Made by a program: the position numbers and the translations under genes
Shown: positions 39,992-48,975 of the stretch, in pieces
Numbering within the stretch: the stretch's first letter is position 1
Layout: every line of letters starts with the position of its first letter
NCBI GenBank assembly: GCA_963575745.1
Contig: CAUYUJ010011558.1
Span: 1,180,280-1,232,628, forward strand
Length of the DNA stretch: 52,349 nucleotides
Source: Prorocentrum cordatum
Lineage: Eukaryota > Sar > Dinophyceae > Prorocentrales > Prorocentraceae
Direction: 5' to 3'
The notes under the pieces: generated by a model
Database searches by the model: none
Told to the model about the DNA's origin: nothing
The model's input: only the letters and a program-made list of their open reading frames with translations

Positions 39992-41215
39992 ATGGTTCAA
40001 TGGAAATTCCAAGAGCGTCGTGGACCTCACAACGGACCATCCACCGAGGCGGCCATGGCACACTTTCGCAAAGACGGTGAACCAGACGGATACGAGTGCT
40101 GGACTGATTACTATCCGATGTTCGTCGTTCGTGCGTTCCAGAAGCACATTGACCCGGAGAAGAACCGGATTGAGAGATATGCCAAACCAGTACCTGACGG
40201 GAGCGATCCCAGCTGCTTCGATTGGAACAGCGTTATCGCTATCAGATGCGTTGGAGGCCACAGTTGCGCCAACCCACTCTCCAAACCATGGATTATGGGG
40301 CGGGAGAGCTTACAATGGACAGACGTCAAATACCTCCGCCACGGCACGACACTTCGCGCCTGGCGAAGCATCCTCAAATCAGGGATTATTCCAGGCTGTG
40401 TCGATCAGTCTCAGAGAGACAAACGTGAAAGAGGATCACAACGCTCGGAGGCATTCTACAGTTCCAGCACCTACGTGCACATCGCCAAGAAGAGCCCTCA
40501 CACCTCGGTCCAACCGTGCAAGTTCAAGCACTACAAAAACGAGGTGGAGCTCGTCATCGACATGCAAATCGCCACGAAGGCTGGATGCAGATTTTGGCTG
40601 GGAGCACAGGGCGCTATCATGACTGCGGATGTGGTACCAGCTGCTGCAATACTCGCCATCCGCCGTCTCACACCATTCCGCGAGTGTGGCAAGCAGTTGT
40701 GGCCAGAAATGGGCCCCGCGTGGGACTACCCGCCGCTGGCTACGAGACAACCAGTGAGCAAATGCGAGATCTGCGCTGTCCCTCCTGGAACGGACACAAT
40801 TGATGATCCTCCTGGGATTGCCCCAACTGCCAAGGCCTACGACACGGATCAGCAGCCACAGAAACAGTCCGCCTCAGCATCATCGGCCCAGCAACCCATC
40901 GCCCCTCCGCTGGGGGCGACCCCTGCTGGTCATACAGCTGACGCTGACGCCTTGGACGAGGCCATTGTCCGTGATCTGGTCAACAGTTGCGGGCACAACA
41001 CACAGGATAACGAATGGTTGATAGTTATGTCACATTGCAGAGAGGCTCCCCGACCCATTACGGCAAATACTACACAGAAAGAGTGGGATCAACGGCCTAT
41101 CTTCAACGATGTCCGCATGGGGCCTTCATTATCGTCAGAAATTGGGGCTCAACGAATTGCTAGCATTATGACAATCACTACCCCAAGGGCAACTACAACA
41201 CAAAGGTCCGCATGA
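39992..41215 (+). CDS. Cargo ORF E: Tpt1/KptA-like RNA 2'-phosphotransferase domain
   Basis: 407 residues from ATG 39992. Residues about 80-225 have the landmarks of the ART-fold lobe of Tpt1/KptA: IAIRCVGGHS (family: IRA-x-QGHS), then KYLRHGTTLRAWRSIL followed by KSGIIPG (family: HGT...I...GL). Next come SSSTYVHIAKK, and ELVIDMQIATKAGC with FWLGAQGAIMTADVVPAAAI (family: S-x-NGVILT-x-x-VP). Family enzymes remove a splice-junction 2'-phosphate from RNA using NAD+. The usual N-terminal winged-helix LRH element is not evident; residues 1-75 are different. In the GHS motif the usual Gln before Gly is also Gly, so activity is uncertain. A Ser/Ala/Pro linker and an unassigned C-terminus follow; the end is frame-shifted into 41164-41337. 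Confidence 0.6.
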   Translation: MVQWKFQERRGPHNGPSTEAAMAHFRKDGEPDGYECWTDYYPMFVVRAFQKHIDPEKNRIERYAKPVPDGSDPSCFDWNSVIAIRCVGGHSCANPLSKPWIMGRESLQWTDVKYLRHGTTLRAWRSILKSGIIPGCVDQSQRDKRERGSQRSEAFYSSSTYVHIAKKSPHTSVQPCKFKHYKNEVELVIDMQIATKAGCRFWLGAQGAIMTADVVPAAAILAIRRLTPFRECGKQLWPEMGPAWDYPPLATRQPVSKCEICAVPPGTDTIDDPPGIAPTAKAYDTDQQPQKQSASASSAQQPIAPPLGATPAGHTADADALDEAIVRDLVNSCGHNTQDNEWLIVMSHCREAPRPITANTTQKEWDQRPIFNDVRMGPSLSSEIGAQRIASIMTITTPRATTTQRSA

Positions 41216-41337
41216 ACAAGGGCCATATTTATGGACCAGTCATACACTTCGGAGTCTTCGAGAAGCTCTTTGCAGTGCAAATGCCTATTCTCAACTACGG
41301 TTTACGATGGGTAAACATATGGTACTGCGGCAAATAA
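41164..41337 (+). CDS. Frame-shifted continuation of cargo ORF E
   Basis: Short frame HYDNHYPKGNYNTKVRMNKG followed by HIYGPVIHFGVFEKLFAVQ and LNYGLRWVNIWYCGK, then TAA. The composition is protein-like and more convincing than the overlapping end of ORF E, so the real protein probably passed into this frame near 41160. Confidence 0.4.
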   Translation, partial: HYDNHYPKGNYNTKVRMNKGHIYGPVIHFGVFEKLFAVQMPILNYGLRWVNIWYCGK

Positions 41338-41954
41338 TATGCCCCTTCAGGGGAGTCATCTTCGCTATGCCAGTACGTGCTGACATCAACCCAGTTCACT
41401 TGAATGTCGCACTTCAGGGCCCATCTTCACGCAGTGATCAGATCAATGAACTTAAACAAACAGGTGACCTACCATATCTTGGAATGCCGAGCATTTACAA
41501 ACCACGCATCCCACGCACGCCGACCAGACGCCCCGCTCCTCGGACATCCGATCCCGACGAGCTGGCGGCGACACCTGCCGAAGACTCCACGGCAGACGAC
41601 GAGGGATCCCGACACGACGCAGGCCAATCCACCGATCCTCTGGTCACTGTCATCGTCGACATATCGACCATGCCACTCACAGATGAGGAAAGAGCAGCCA
41701 ATGACACCACGAAGGCGGATTTATCGGCGGAGATTCACGCTGATGAGGACGTTGGCTCGTCCATCCTTGACAACATCATTGATCCGCCAGAAGATGTCCT
41801 CACCCACCCCGACTATGACCCAGAGGACAATACTAAATGGATTATATCATCTTACGACCGCCGCGTATACCGCGGCGGTCGTAAGGACTACCGGGGGGAA
41901 GGCTGTCTAGGATCCAGATCGAGGGGATCGGGCGATCGATCGCTCCCCGTCTGA
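41307..41954 (+). CDS. Cargo ORF F: acidic, disordered protein
   Basis: 215 residues, starting MGKHMVLRQIICPFRGVIFA. The middle is Thr/Pro/Arg-rich, then strongly acidic (DPDELAATPAEDSTADDEG). Near the end the coding strand runs through a perfect 15-bp-arm hairpin (41851-41885) that encodes SYDRRVYRGGRK. No domain recognised. It belongs to the extra region of the LTR element. Confidence 0.4.
   Translation: MGKHMVLRQIICPFRGVIFAMPVRADINPVHLNVALQGPSSRSDQINELKQTGDLPYLGMPSIYKPRIPRTPTRRPAPRTSDPDELAATPAEDSTADDEGSRHDAGQSTDPLVTVIVDISTMPLTDEERAANDTTKADLSAEIHADEDVGSSILDNIIDPPEDVLTHPDYDPEDNTKWIISSYDRRVYRGGRKDYRGEGCLGSRSRGSGDRSLPV
41851..41885. repeat. Perfect hairpin, 15-bp arms, 5-base loop
   Basis: CTTACGACCGCCGCG, loop TATAC, CGCGGCGGTCGTAAG. 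GC-rich and fully matched. In RNA it would form a very stable stem. Confidence 0.9.
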
Positions 41955-41977
41955 CCGCAGAGGTCCATCGTGAGGCA

Positions 41978-42652
41978 ATGAACCAAATCGGTCGTGGTCT
42001 TGCGTCCACTGACGGTGGCATCACCCGCTGGGGATCTCTCAGGGACCTTGCCACTTCCGGGGCTCCTGAAGCGATCCCGCATGATATAGCGCGATGTCGG
42101 AATTGCGATCGTTTCCTTTCTCTGGGAATCGTTGCGGGTGACGGTACAATTTGTGATATCTGTTGGCAGCGCAGTGTCTCTGTAGGTGCCACAGGCCAAG
42201 GCGGCGCCGCGGAGAGCGACCTAGCGCACCTCCAGCAGTTGAACTACTGGATCAAGGCGAACCTCTCCCAGGACGATGTCAACCGGTACATGTCAGATGG
42301 AGCGCGCGTCTACATGATGGGCAAGCGCTCCAAGGCTGGCCAGGAGAAGGATACCTCGAGGAAACACGCGAAGAAGGCAGAGGAGAGGTATAAGAGGTGG
42401 CTTGACGCAGGCCCCCCCCCTTCACACATGTGCAGGATGATGGGCGAGGCTGAGGACCAGCGACCTCTATGCCACCCCTTTCGCAATGTCGTACAGCGTT
42501 TCCTCGATGACTTACGTTTCCACCACCGGATGACTGCCGCTCGCATTGAGACTGGCAAAAGGCTTGGACCATCGATGACATGCGCGACGCTTGTGACATC
42601 TATGATCACAGCGTTAGGCTTGGCTTCGCTGGTCGCAGGAACCGGCGGTTGA
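41978..42652 (+). CDS. Cargo ORF G: C2-C2 zinc-binding protein
   Basis: 224 residues from ATG 41978. Residues 39-61 are CRNC, fifteen residues, CDIC, a treble-clef or ribbon-type zinc site. Then come a helical middle (AHLQQLNYWIKANLSQDDVN) and a Lys/Glu-rich helix (SRKHAKKAEERYKRWLDAG). The last 25 residues look out of frame: the better continuation is in the next ORF from about 42570 (DMRDACDIYDHSVRLGF). Possibly nucleic-acid binding; no named family. Confidence 0.5.
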   Translation: MNQIGRGLASTDGGITRWGSLRDLATSGAPEAIPHDIARCRNCDRFLSLGIVAGDGTICDICWQRSVSVGATGQGGAAESDLAHLQQLNYWIKANLSQDDVNRYMSDGARVYMMGKRSKAGQEKDTSRKHAKKAEERYKRWLDAGPPPSHMCRMMGEAEDQRPLCHPFRNVVQRFLDDLRFHHRMTAARIETGKRLGPSMTCATLVTSMITALGLASLVAGTGG

Positions 42653-43323
42653 ACGATGGTAGACTCGACAGAGGCACCAGGCAAGAGCGTGGCCTTGTCA
42701 CAATTGCTTTGCCCCGCGGGGACGGCACTTGTGAGAAAGTCACGCAGCGCAAGCTTGCCAAACTGGCCTCCGTCGAACCTGCCATGGGATCTGTCAATCC
42801 AAGGGGGGTGAGTTCAGGGGTTAGAACCGATCCCAACGACCCCAACGCACACTCCCCACGCACACATGGCGCCATGGAGCCGCAGCAGCCGCGGCACCCG
42901 CCGCCGCCTCGCCCTGCCCATGGCGATGCCGCTGGATCCCGCGCTTCTGGCGCGCAGGATGACACGCCCGCTGGGCCGCGCGGCGCGGCCGCCGCGCAGC
43001 GGCAGAGCGGCGACGCCAGCCGCGGACCAACAACGCCTCCACGTGCCAAGCGGGCGCGTACGACTGAGGACTACGCGACGCGGTGGCGCCGCAACCTGGA
43101 GGACAGCCAGTGGGGCCCCAGGCACTGGGGCCACTACGCCAAATGCTGGATATACATCGCGGACAACAACGACGAGTTCGTGTACGTCCGCGACCTGCTG
43201 CACAACGAGAGGTTCCCCAACTGGACCCCAAGGACGCCCTGGGAGACATTCACGACGAGTTACATCGAGGATGATGGCCACAGGGTGTGGGACCAGAGGT
43301 TCTACATAAGAGGAAACTCGTAG
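42580..43323 (+). CDS. Cargo ORF H: last ORF before the 3' LTR
   Basis: Two parts. The first (to about 42790) continues ORF G in a shifted frame. The second starts at ATG 42874 (MEPQQPRHPPPPRPAHGD), is Pro/Ala/Gly-rich and much richer in GC. It then has a compact aromatic C-terminus: RWRRNLEDSQWGPRHWGHY, AKCWIYIADNNDEFVYV, PNWTPRTPWETFTTSYIEDD, VWDQRFYIRGNS. It ends with TAG at 43321. The GC jump and clean ATG suggest a separate 149-residue protein with its own history. Function unknown. Confidence 0.5.
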   Translation: MRDACDIYDHSVRLGFAGRRNRRLNDGRLDRGTRQERGLVTIALPRGDGTCEKVTQRKLAKLASVEPAMGSVNPRGVSSGVRTDPNDPNAHSPRTHGAMEPQQPRHPPPPRPAHGDAAGSRASGAQDDTPAGPRGAAAAQRQSGDASRGPTTPPRAKRARTTEDYATRWRRNLEDSQWGPRHWGHYAKCWIYIADNNDEFVYVRDLLHNERFPNWTPRTPWETFTTSYIEDDGHRVWDQRFYIRGNS

Positions 43324-44108
43324 TTTTGCTGGCCGCAAGGCCCACTGCTCGATTGGCTCGAACTTCATATGCATACAAGTTCGCCTCGAGCAGTGAATAC
43401 TAATATAAGTTTAGGCCACTTCACTATACAAGAAAAAGTGGCCACACACACTCACTACTTGTGGAACCCAGGGCAGACTCCTAAGGAGCACCGCCGAGGG
43501 GAGTAACCAATCGCAGAATTTGTTGATGCAGTTTTTCGTGTTTGTCAACACGACTTTACGCATGGCCGTGCATTTGCTTTGATATTTAGACGCGCTTATG
43601 AACACGATCGCGTTTCTCAACACGACTCGATATTACACCTATTCTTTTCTATTGTTATTTACAATGTAATTACATTGCGCTGAGAATGATCTGATGCCCA
43701 GCTCTGGTTTGAGAGCCGGCGGCAACACCTGCCGCGCTCAGGCGCGGCAGCTTCTGATGTTGCTTTAAGTTAATCAGATCCTCTTGCTCCGCCCACCCGT
43801 GTCTCATTCTTCTCCGCCCTCGAGTGCCGAAGCGTTTTTTGGGGGGCGCACCGAGGGGCACCAAAGTGTGCTTGGCGAAGAAACAGGGGCCCTGGGTGTT
43901 CCTTATTATCCTTACTTGCCTGATCAGGACAGCTGTTGTGCTACGCTACCTTTTGCACACCGCTGTCGTGGTCGGGACGCAGCTGAAGCGGTGCAGATTT
44001 CACGCTCAGCTGCCTTGCAGTGCTGAGGATTTGAGGAGTAAAAGGGTGACAGGTGCTTTTCTCCTTTTCCCGAGTCCTGCCCTGGCGGGCGGGATTCGGG
44101 ACGGGGGG
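43324..44108. other. 3' untranslated region of the LTR element
   Basis: No gene seen. AT-richer part at 43530-43680. The final bases before the 3' LTR, GCGGGATTCGGGACGGGGGG, form an almost pure purine run suited to be the polypurine tract that primes plus-strand DNA. Confidence 0.6.
44089..44108 (+). other. Probable polypurine tract
   Basis: GGGATTCGGGACGGGGGG directly abuts the 3' LTR. Position and purine content fit; it is interrupted by TT and C. Confidence 0.55.
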
Positions 44109-44306
44109 TGTGAATAGAACCCGTATAATACCCTCATATATACTCCTTATCCTCACCTCTCCTGCGCCTGGCCGTTTGGGCTCAGGTATTGGAATAGATC
44201 GATCAGACCTTTGATCGTGCAGGAGGAAAAGATATCCATCTTTCCTTCCATTCCTCTACCAACGGATCAGGGGTTCTGCACCTTTTGTATCCTAACCCCA
44301 TACACA
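44109..44306 (+). repeat. 3' long terminal repeat
   Basis: Starts TGTGAATAGAACCC and ends CCCCATACACA, aligned end to end with the 5' LTR with about 14 differences by eye, including one single-base length change. Confidence 0.9.
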
Positions 44307-44311
44307 GAAGG
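44307..44311. repeat. Target site duplication GAAGG, right
   Basis: Identical to 20900-20904. Confidence 0.85.
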
Positions 44312-44514
44312 TGGAACATATACGGGAGGAGGAGAGTGAGGAAAAGGAGGAGAATACACACAAAATATGAGACCCAGACGCGCTGACATGGTAGAAGTCG
44401 TGCCTGCGCACGCATCAACGATCGAGAACAGCTGTTGGGTCATACAACACATGTTCCCATGCCGTGGCGGCTGCGTGGGGCCGCGTTGGCATGTCGTTGG
44501 TGCTATTTATATCT

Positions 44515-44531
44515 ATAGAGAGAGAGAGAGA
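44515..44531. repeat. GA dinucleotide repeat
   Basis: Short GAGAGA run in otherwise mixed sequence. Confidence 0.8.
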
Positions 44532-44756
44532 TTCCAACAGGGCATGCGATCGGATCTTCGGTTGCGGGCAGCCCTTGGGGCCTCCTAGCGCGTTCATCTT
44601 GGGAGTAGAAGGGGGAACAAGAGAAAGCGGAGGACGATGAGGAGGAGGAGGAGGTTATGACGGATTTGGAGGAGCTGAATGAGCATGCGGGCAAGGAGGA
44701 GGAGGAGGAGACCGGCAGCGTGCGGAGCACCTTGATGCCATCAGTCGACAGGAAAC

Positions 44757-44818
44757 AGGAGGGAGGAGGAGGAGGAGGAGGAGGAGGAGGAGGAGGAGGA
44801 GGAGGAGGAGGAGGGAGA
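44757..44818. repeat. GAG microsatellite
   Basis: Nearly pure GAG/GGA units. Confidence 0.85.
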
Positions 44819-45883
44819 GAAGGGGGGCGAACAGGAAGACGGATGCATTAGGAGGCTCCATAACTGGCGAAAGAGGGCCCCTCATTGCAGGGTCCTTGAA
44901 GGGGAGGGGCCTTGCAAAAACAAACCACGCAAAGTGAGAGTATGGGAGGCCTCTTGGGGTCGTCTTGGCCGCCATGGTTGAAGAGGGGGGTGGGGAACGG
45001 ATTCAGCCCCCCCAAACGGAGGTTCAAAAATTGCGACATGGGCCTTCTTGAGCCGCTCTTGGAGCGCTATTGGGCCTGCTCGGGTCCTTCTTGGGCTCCT
45101 TTTGGGCTCCTACTGGGGCTCTCTTGGGCCATCTTGGGGCCACCTTGAAGCCTCCCAGGCCCACCGGTAGCGAAAAGGCGAGAACGCAAAACACATTGAA
45201 CCTCCTCTGGTTTGGGTGCCAGTTTGGTTTCTTGGTGGGTGTCTAGGAACGTTCGAAGGGCACGTGGAAACGTCTTGGGACTTTCTTGGGGCGTGTTGGA
45301 GGCACGTCGGAGGCTACATTGAGCCATCTTCCGCTATCTTGAGCGATCTGTGAGGCCACCTTGGGCTCTCTGAAGCCGTGTTAGAACCATATTGGGCCAT
45401 TTTGGACGTTCCAGTGGGTCGCGGCCCTCCTCCTCCCAGGCCCAGGATAGGGGGTAGTGGGTAGGGGGAGGGTTGTGCCCCGAGCAGGGGAAGGAAGGAT
45501 TTTGCCAGAGATTTGACAAAACTCTTTAAACCACCTATGCTCAGAGGGCTGGTGGAGTTCGCTCACAGCGCAATTCTCTCAGGCCCACCTCGCCCAACCG
45601 TGCCAGTTGAGCTCTAGGAGAGTTGAGTCTAGTCTTGCAGCGAGGCTAGAAAGCAGGATTGGACTCCTCTCTGATCATGCTTTCTGAGATGTTGGTCGCC
45701 GCGTTCGAACGTGCCCCTGCATGGAATGGCCTTGGCAGTCGGCCACCCTCCCCGCGAAGAAATTTGCCTGTCAGCAGATGCCCCACGGAAATTTCTTATC
45801 CTGGGGCGTCCCAGGAAGTTCGAAGTTGTGGCCGTAGATTTCTTACGGATGTGCCCACTGTATATCTATTATGTTTGTTCCTT

Positions 45884-46140
45884 CCCTCGTCCTCGTCCTC
45901 CTCCCTTTCCCCTCCCTCGGCCTCCTCCCTCCCCCACCCCCTCGTCCTTTTGCCTCCCCACCCACTCGTCCTCCTCCATTTTCCCTCCCTCGTCATCCTT
46001 TTGCCTCCCCACCCACTCGTCCTCCTCCCTTTCCCCTCCCTCGTCGTCCTCCCTCCCCCACTCCCTCGCCCTTTTCCCTCCCCACCCCCTCGTCCTCTGC
46101 ATCTCACACCCTCCCCCCCCGCCGCCCAGCCTCGCCTAGC
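45884..46140. repeat. Pyrimidine-rich CCTCCCTC tract
   Basis: A loose tandem of CCACCCACTCGTCCTCCTCC-like units of about 55-60 bases; at least three are visible (45950-46080). Confidence 0.65.
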
Positions 46141-46604
46141 CCCCCGCGCTGCCTTGCCGCGAGGACCTGCGGCGCCGCGTCCTCAAGTGCATCGAGGAGC
46201 CCCACGCCGCCCCGAGCCACCACCCCGCCCGCACTCGCACCGCCAATCACCCGCCCCCGTCCTCCACACCCACGCGCCCACCCGCGCGCACTTTTCTCCC
46301 CCCCCCCCATCCCGCCCAACCTCCCAATCAGACCATTTTTTCACCCCCACCACACACACACCCCTCGCCGCCCAACGCACACCTCGCTCCAACTCCCTCC
46401 GATGGAGGGAAGCGAAACATGAGAAGGCATTCCCAGGAGGCGGCGGGGCTTCTCAGAAGCCCGCCCGCCTTCTGAGAAGGTTTCTGCGTCGTCGGGGAAG
46501 GCTCATAAAACATTTCGGGAAGCCGAAGGACTTCCGAGCCTTCTCAGATGGCCCGCCCCCTCTCACTTCCCCTCGAGTTTCGCCGCTCAGAGAAGGAGTG
46601 CAGG

Positions 46605-47217
46605 CACGGCGTTGACCTTGACCCTTTTTGGCTCATGAGTTGCTTTGTCGTTTCGGGCCGTCCCGAAAGTCGAAGCAAAACAAATCACATAGACATCGTT
46701 TCTCGGAGGTTCGCGCGAATTTCTTGGATGGGCGTTGCCCCCCCCCCCCCCTGGCGGCGCCTCAGGCGCCGCCCCTGGCGCGCTCGGCGCGCCGGGGAGG
46801 GGGGGGGAGGTCCAGTCAAGGCGCTGACATGATGACCCTTTTGGCTTCACGATGCGTTGAAGCGTCCAAGATGGCCCAAGATGGTTTCCAGGGTTGCACA
46901 TGATCGCCTAAGATGGCTCAAGGTAGCTTCCAACATACCTCCAAGGTGTTTCGGGGGGGTCACCACTGGGAGGGGGGGCCACCCGGTTCTCCTGGAAATC
47001 CACGTGCCAGGAACGAAGCTCGAAGAGGTTTTTGGACTTTGAGGGTCGTTTCTGGAGGTTCTAGAGTCTTGCTTGGGTGCCACTTCATCGAGAACATGAT
47101 ACTTCTTCGAGGAAGTGGCGGCCCCCCTAGTGGCGACCCCCTGGGCATCGGCCCAAGTCAAGACGCGGACATAATGACCGGGTGGTTTGGCTCATGAGTT
47201 GCTAGGTTTTTTCGGGC
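46605..47217. repeat. Three dispersed copies of TGACC...TTTGGCTCATGAGTTGC
   Basis: Related segments lie at 46610-46660, 46823-46850 (partial) and 47170-47217. The outer two share TTTGGCTCATGAGTTGCT and TTTCGGGCCG. Confidence 0.6.
46748..46790. repeat. Two adjacent GC-rich hairpins
   Basis: GGCGCCTCAGGCGCC and GGCGCGCTCGGCGCGCC lie side by side between a C run and a G run. They could form a four-way or cruciform structure. Confidence 0.75.
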
Positions 47218-47767
47218 CGCTCGTAGCTGAGGCTCGCCGTGGTCAGAGAAGGCCCCTTTGGTTCCTTATTCAGTTCTCCTTGTGGCACGCAGCACGGTGA
47301 CTGCAGGAGGACGAGGGGAAGCCGTCTTCTGGGAGTGGGGGAGGCCTCTGGAGGCCCCGTGTCTCCGCCCTGAGCCGGCCCGCCCGGCCAATAGGTTCTT
47401 GCTGCTTGACCAAAGTGGTGCCGCCGCTTGGAGCCGCCGCTCTGCGTATCTCTCTCTCTCTCTTTCTCTCTTTCTTTCTCCTCTTCCCATGGTGTTCCCT
47501 GCACTTGGCGGGCTTCGCTGCGTCAGCTCTTGTTTTAAGAGAAGAAGCGGGATGAGCACGTGGGGAGGCGGGGGGGTGGAGAGGAGGAGGCGGAATGAGG
47601 AGGTGGAGGATTGGATCGGGAGACGGAGAGGAGGGAGAAGGAGTGGAGGAGTTAGGAGGAGGAGGTAGGAGGAGGGGAGATGGGGAAAGAGAGGACTTGC
47701 CAGGTGCGCCCGCGCCAGATCTGACACGCGTGTCATAGCGGACCTGGACCTCCAAGGGGGCATCATC

Positions 47768-48597
47768 GTGTCATGCGCAATCAGAGCAGGGAATTGCGGG
47801 CATTGGAGCACAAGCATAGATCAGATCATGAGTACCATAAGGGAGCGTAACATTGCTGTCGTTTGTCTGCAGGAGATTCACATCCCAGCCGCATCAGATG
47901 CGACGGCTGTTGGGTCATCCTATCAGGAGTACGCGAGTGGCACGAATGTGTTGGTGTGGGTTTTCTCAAATCGCATTGAGTCTGGCATGCGATTGTGGGA
48001 CCCACGCAGAACAGCAACCGATTGGCCAGTGCGAAAATCACGGTTCCCGGCGGCTCTCTGGCAATGGTTTCGGCTTATGTTCCCCGTTCAGGAGTTGCAC
48101 TCGAAGAACGGCACGATTTTCCTAGCAATAATTGTGTTTCTCTACGAAGATCAGTGTGCACGGTCCCATCTACACGTCCGGCAATCTCAATACACCATTC
48201 TCCAGCGAGATCCACGAGGAGTCCGTGTTGTAGGCAAGCATGTTCGGGGCAATTCCTAGGCGACAATCGAGGCCACGAGCAACTGGGACATGCGGATTGA
48301 ACATTACACGTTCTGGGGGAGGACCTTACAAGAGAAAGTAACGTACGTCGACTTGCGCGCGTCTTCAACGGACACCTTGGCGGCGGCCAATTTCGCAGAG
48401 ACAGACCATCTTTTGGTGCTCAGGCAGTGGCGGAATTCGGTTTCTGACGTTCGTTTTGTGCGAGCTATTGGTTCTGCCTCCCACCGCTGTCTAGTGACAG
48501 ACGCGCTGAGCATAAAGATCCCGAGGACCTGGCCGAGTACTGATTGGATTCGCTTACGCGACCCCGGGTGCAAGGCGAAGTCATTGCCGCCTTCGTG
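47768..48597 (+). pseudogene. LINE AP-endonuclease domain, broken
   Basis: Starts with RAGNCGHWSTSIDQIMSTIR then ERNIAVVCLQEIH (the catalytic Glu motif LQE-x-H of exonuclease-endonuclease-phosphatase domains). After a frame change come NSNRLASAKITVPGGSLAMV and SAYVPRSGVALEERHDF. Another change gives the GNLNTPF segment, where an Asp of the family's GD-x-N is gone. Then TFWGRTLQEKVTYVDLRAS, FAETDHLLVLRQWRNSVSDV and SASHRCLVTDAL follow (family: S-D-H). It would nick target DNA for the LINE. At least two frame changes and a lost catalytic residue show it is dead. Confidence 0.7.
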
Positions 48598-48975
48598 AAC
48601 GCCGCCGTCATGGAGAAAGCGGTTCTGGTCTGGACGAACAGGCCGCGGGGGCCACAACCAGTTTCAACACCAGCGGGCAAGTGCCTCAGCCAGCAGCCCG
48701 CGCATGCGCAATGGCCGTGGATTCAAGCGGCTACTGGGGATTTGATTGCTCAAGGAAACCAAGCGCGCACCCACAATAAGTACGAGATGGTAAATGCGTT
48801 GACCAAACAAGTTCGTCGATCACCATAGCGGGACTGCAAAAGTTGGATCGAAGGTTGGACACCATGGCAGTTTCCTTCGCCGACGTGCAGGGGATGCCGC
48901 GGCCCGTGGGGCACTTTCTCCCCACTGGAGCACGCTCCCGCAAAATGTTGTTGGTCTCGTCTGTCAATTTCTCGG
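48598..48975 (+). pseudogene. LINE linker between endonuclease and RT
   Basis: EVIAAFVNAAVMEKAVLVWT and ARTHNKYEMVNALTKQVRRS are helical pieces typical of the spacer before a LINE reverse transcriptase. They lie in the frame 48544-48828 and then drift out of frame. Confidence 0.4.

Larger units (their letters stand above)
20905..44306 (+). mobile_element. 23.4-kb Ty1/copia-like LTR retrotransposon
   Basis: Two direct repeats (20905-21101 and 44109-44306) begin TGTG, end CACA and are flanked by the 5-bp duplication GAAGG. Inside, the order gag, protease, integrase, RT, RNase H is diagnostic of the copia (Pseudoviridae-type) lineage. About 8 kb of further reading frames lie between RNase H and the 3' LTR, all on the sense strand. 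Without the nested 6.2-kb insertion it would be 17.2 kb, far above the roughly 5-6 kb usual for copia elements. By eye the LTRs differ at about 14 of 198 positions, so it is not a fresh insertion. Many stops and frame changes argue it is inactive. Confidence 0.9.
44312..47690. other. Gene-poor stretch between the LTR element and the LINE
   Basis: No credible gene. The 318-residue frame at 45659-46615 is mostly Pro/Ser/Leu read from a CTCC-rich tract. 45030-45170 carries GGGCCTTCTTGAG and GGGCTCCTTTTGGG words like the inner part of the nested element's inverted repeat, possibly a distant relic. Confidence 0.5.

Noticed and set aside
45659-46615. 318-residue open frame
   Set aside because: More than half is Pro/Ser/Leu read from a CTCC tract, with no ATG context or motif that would support a gene.
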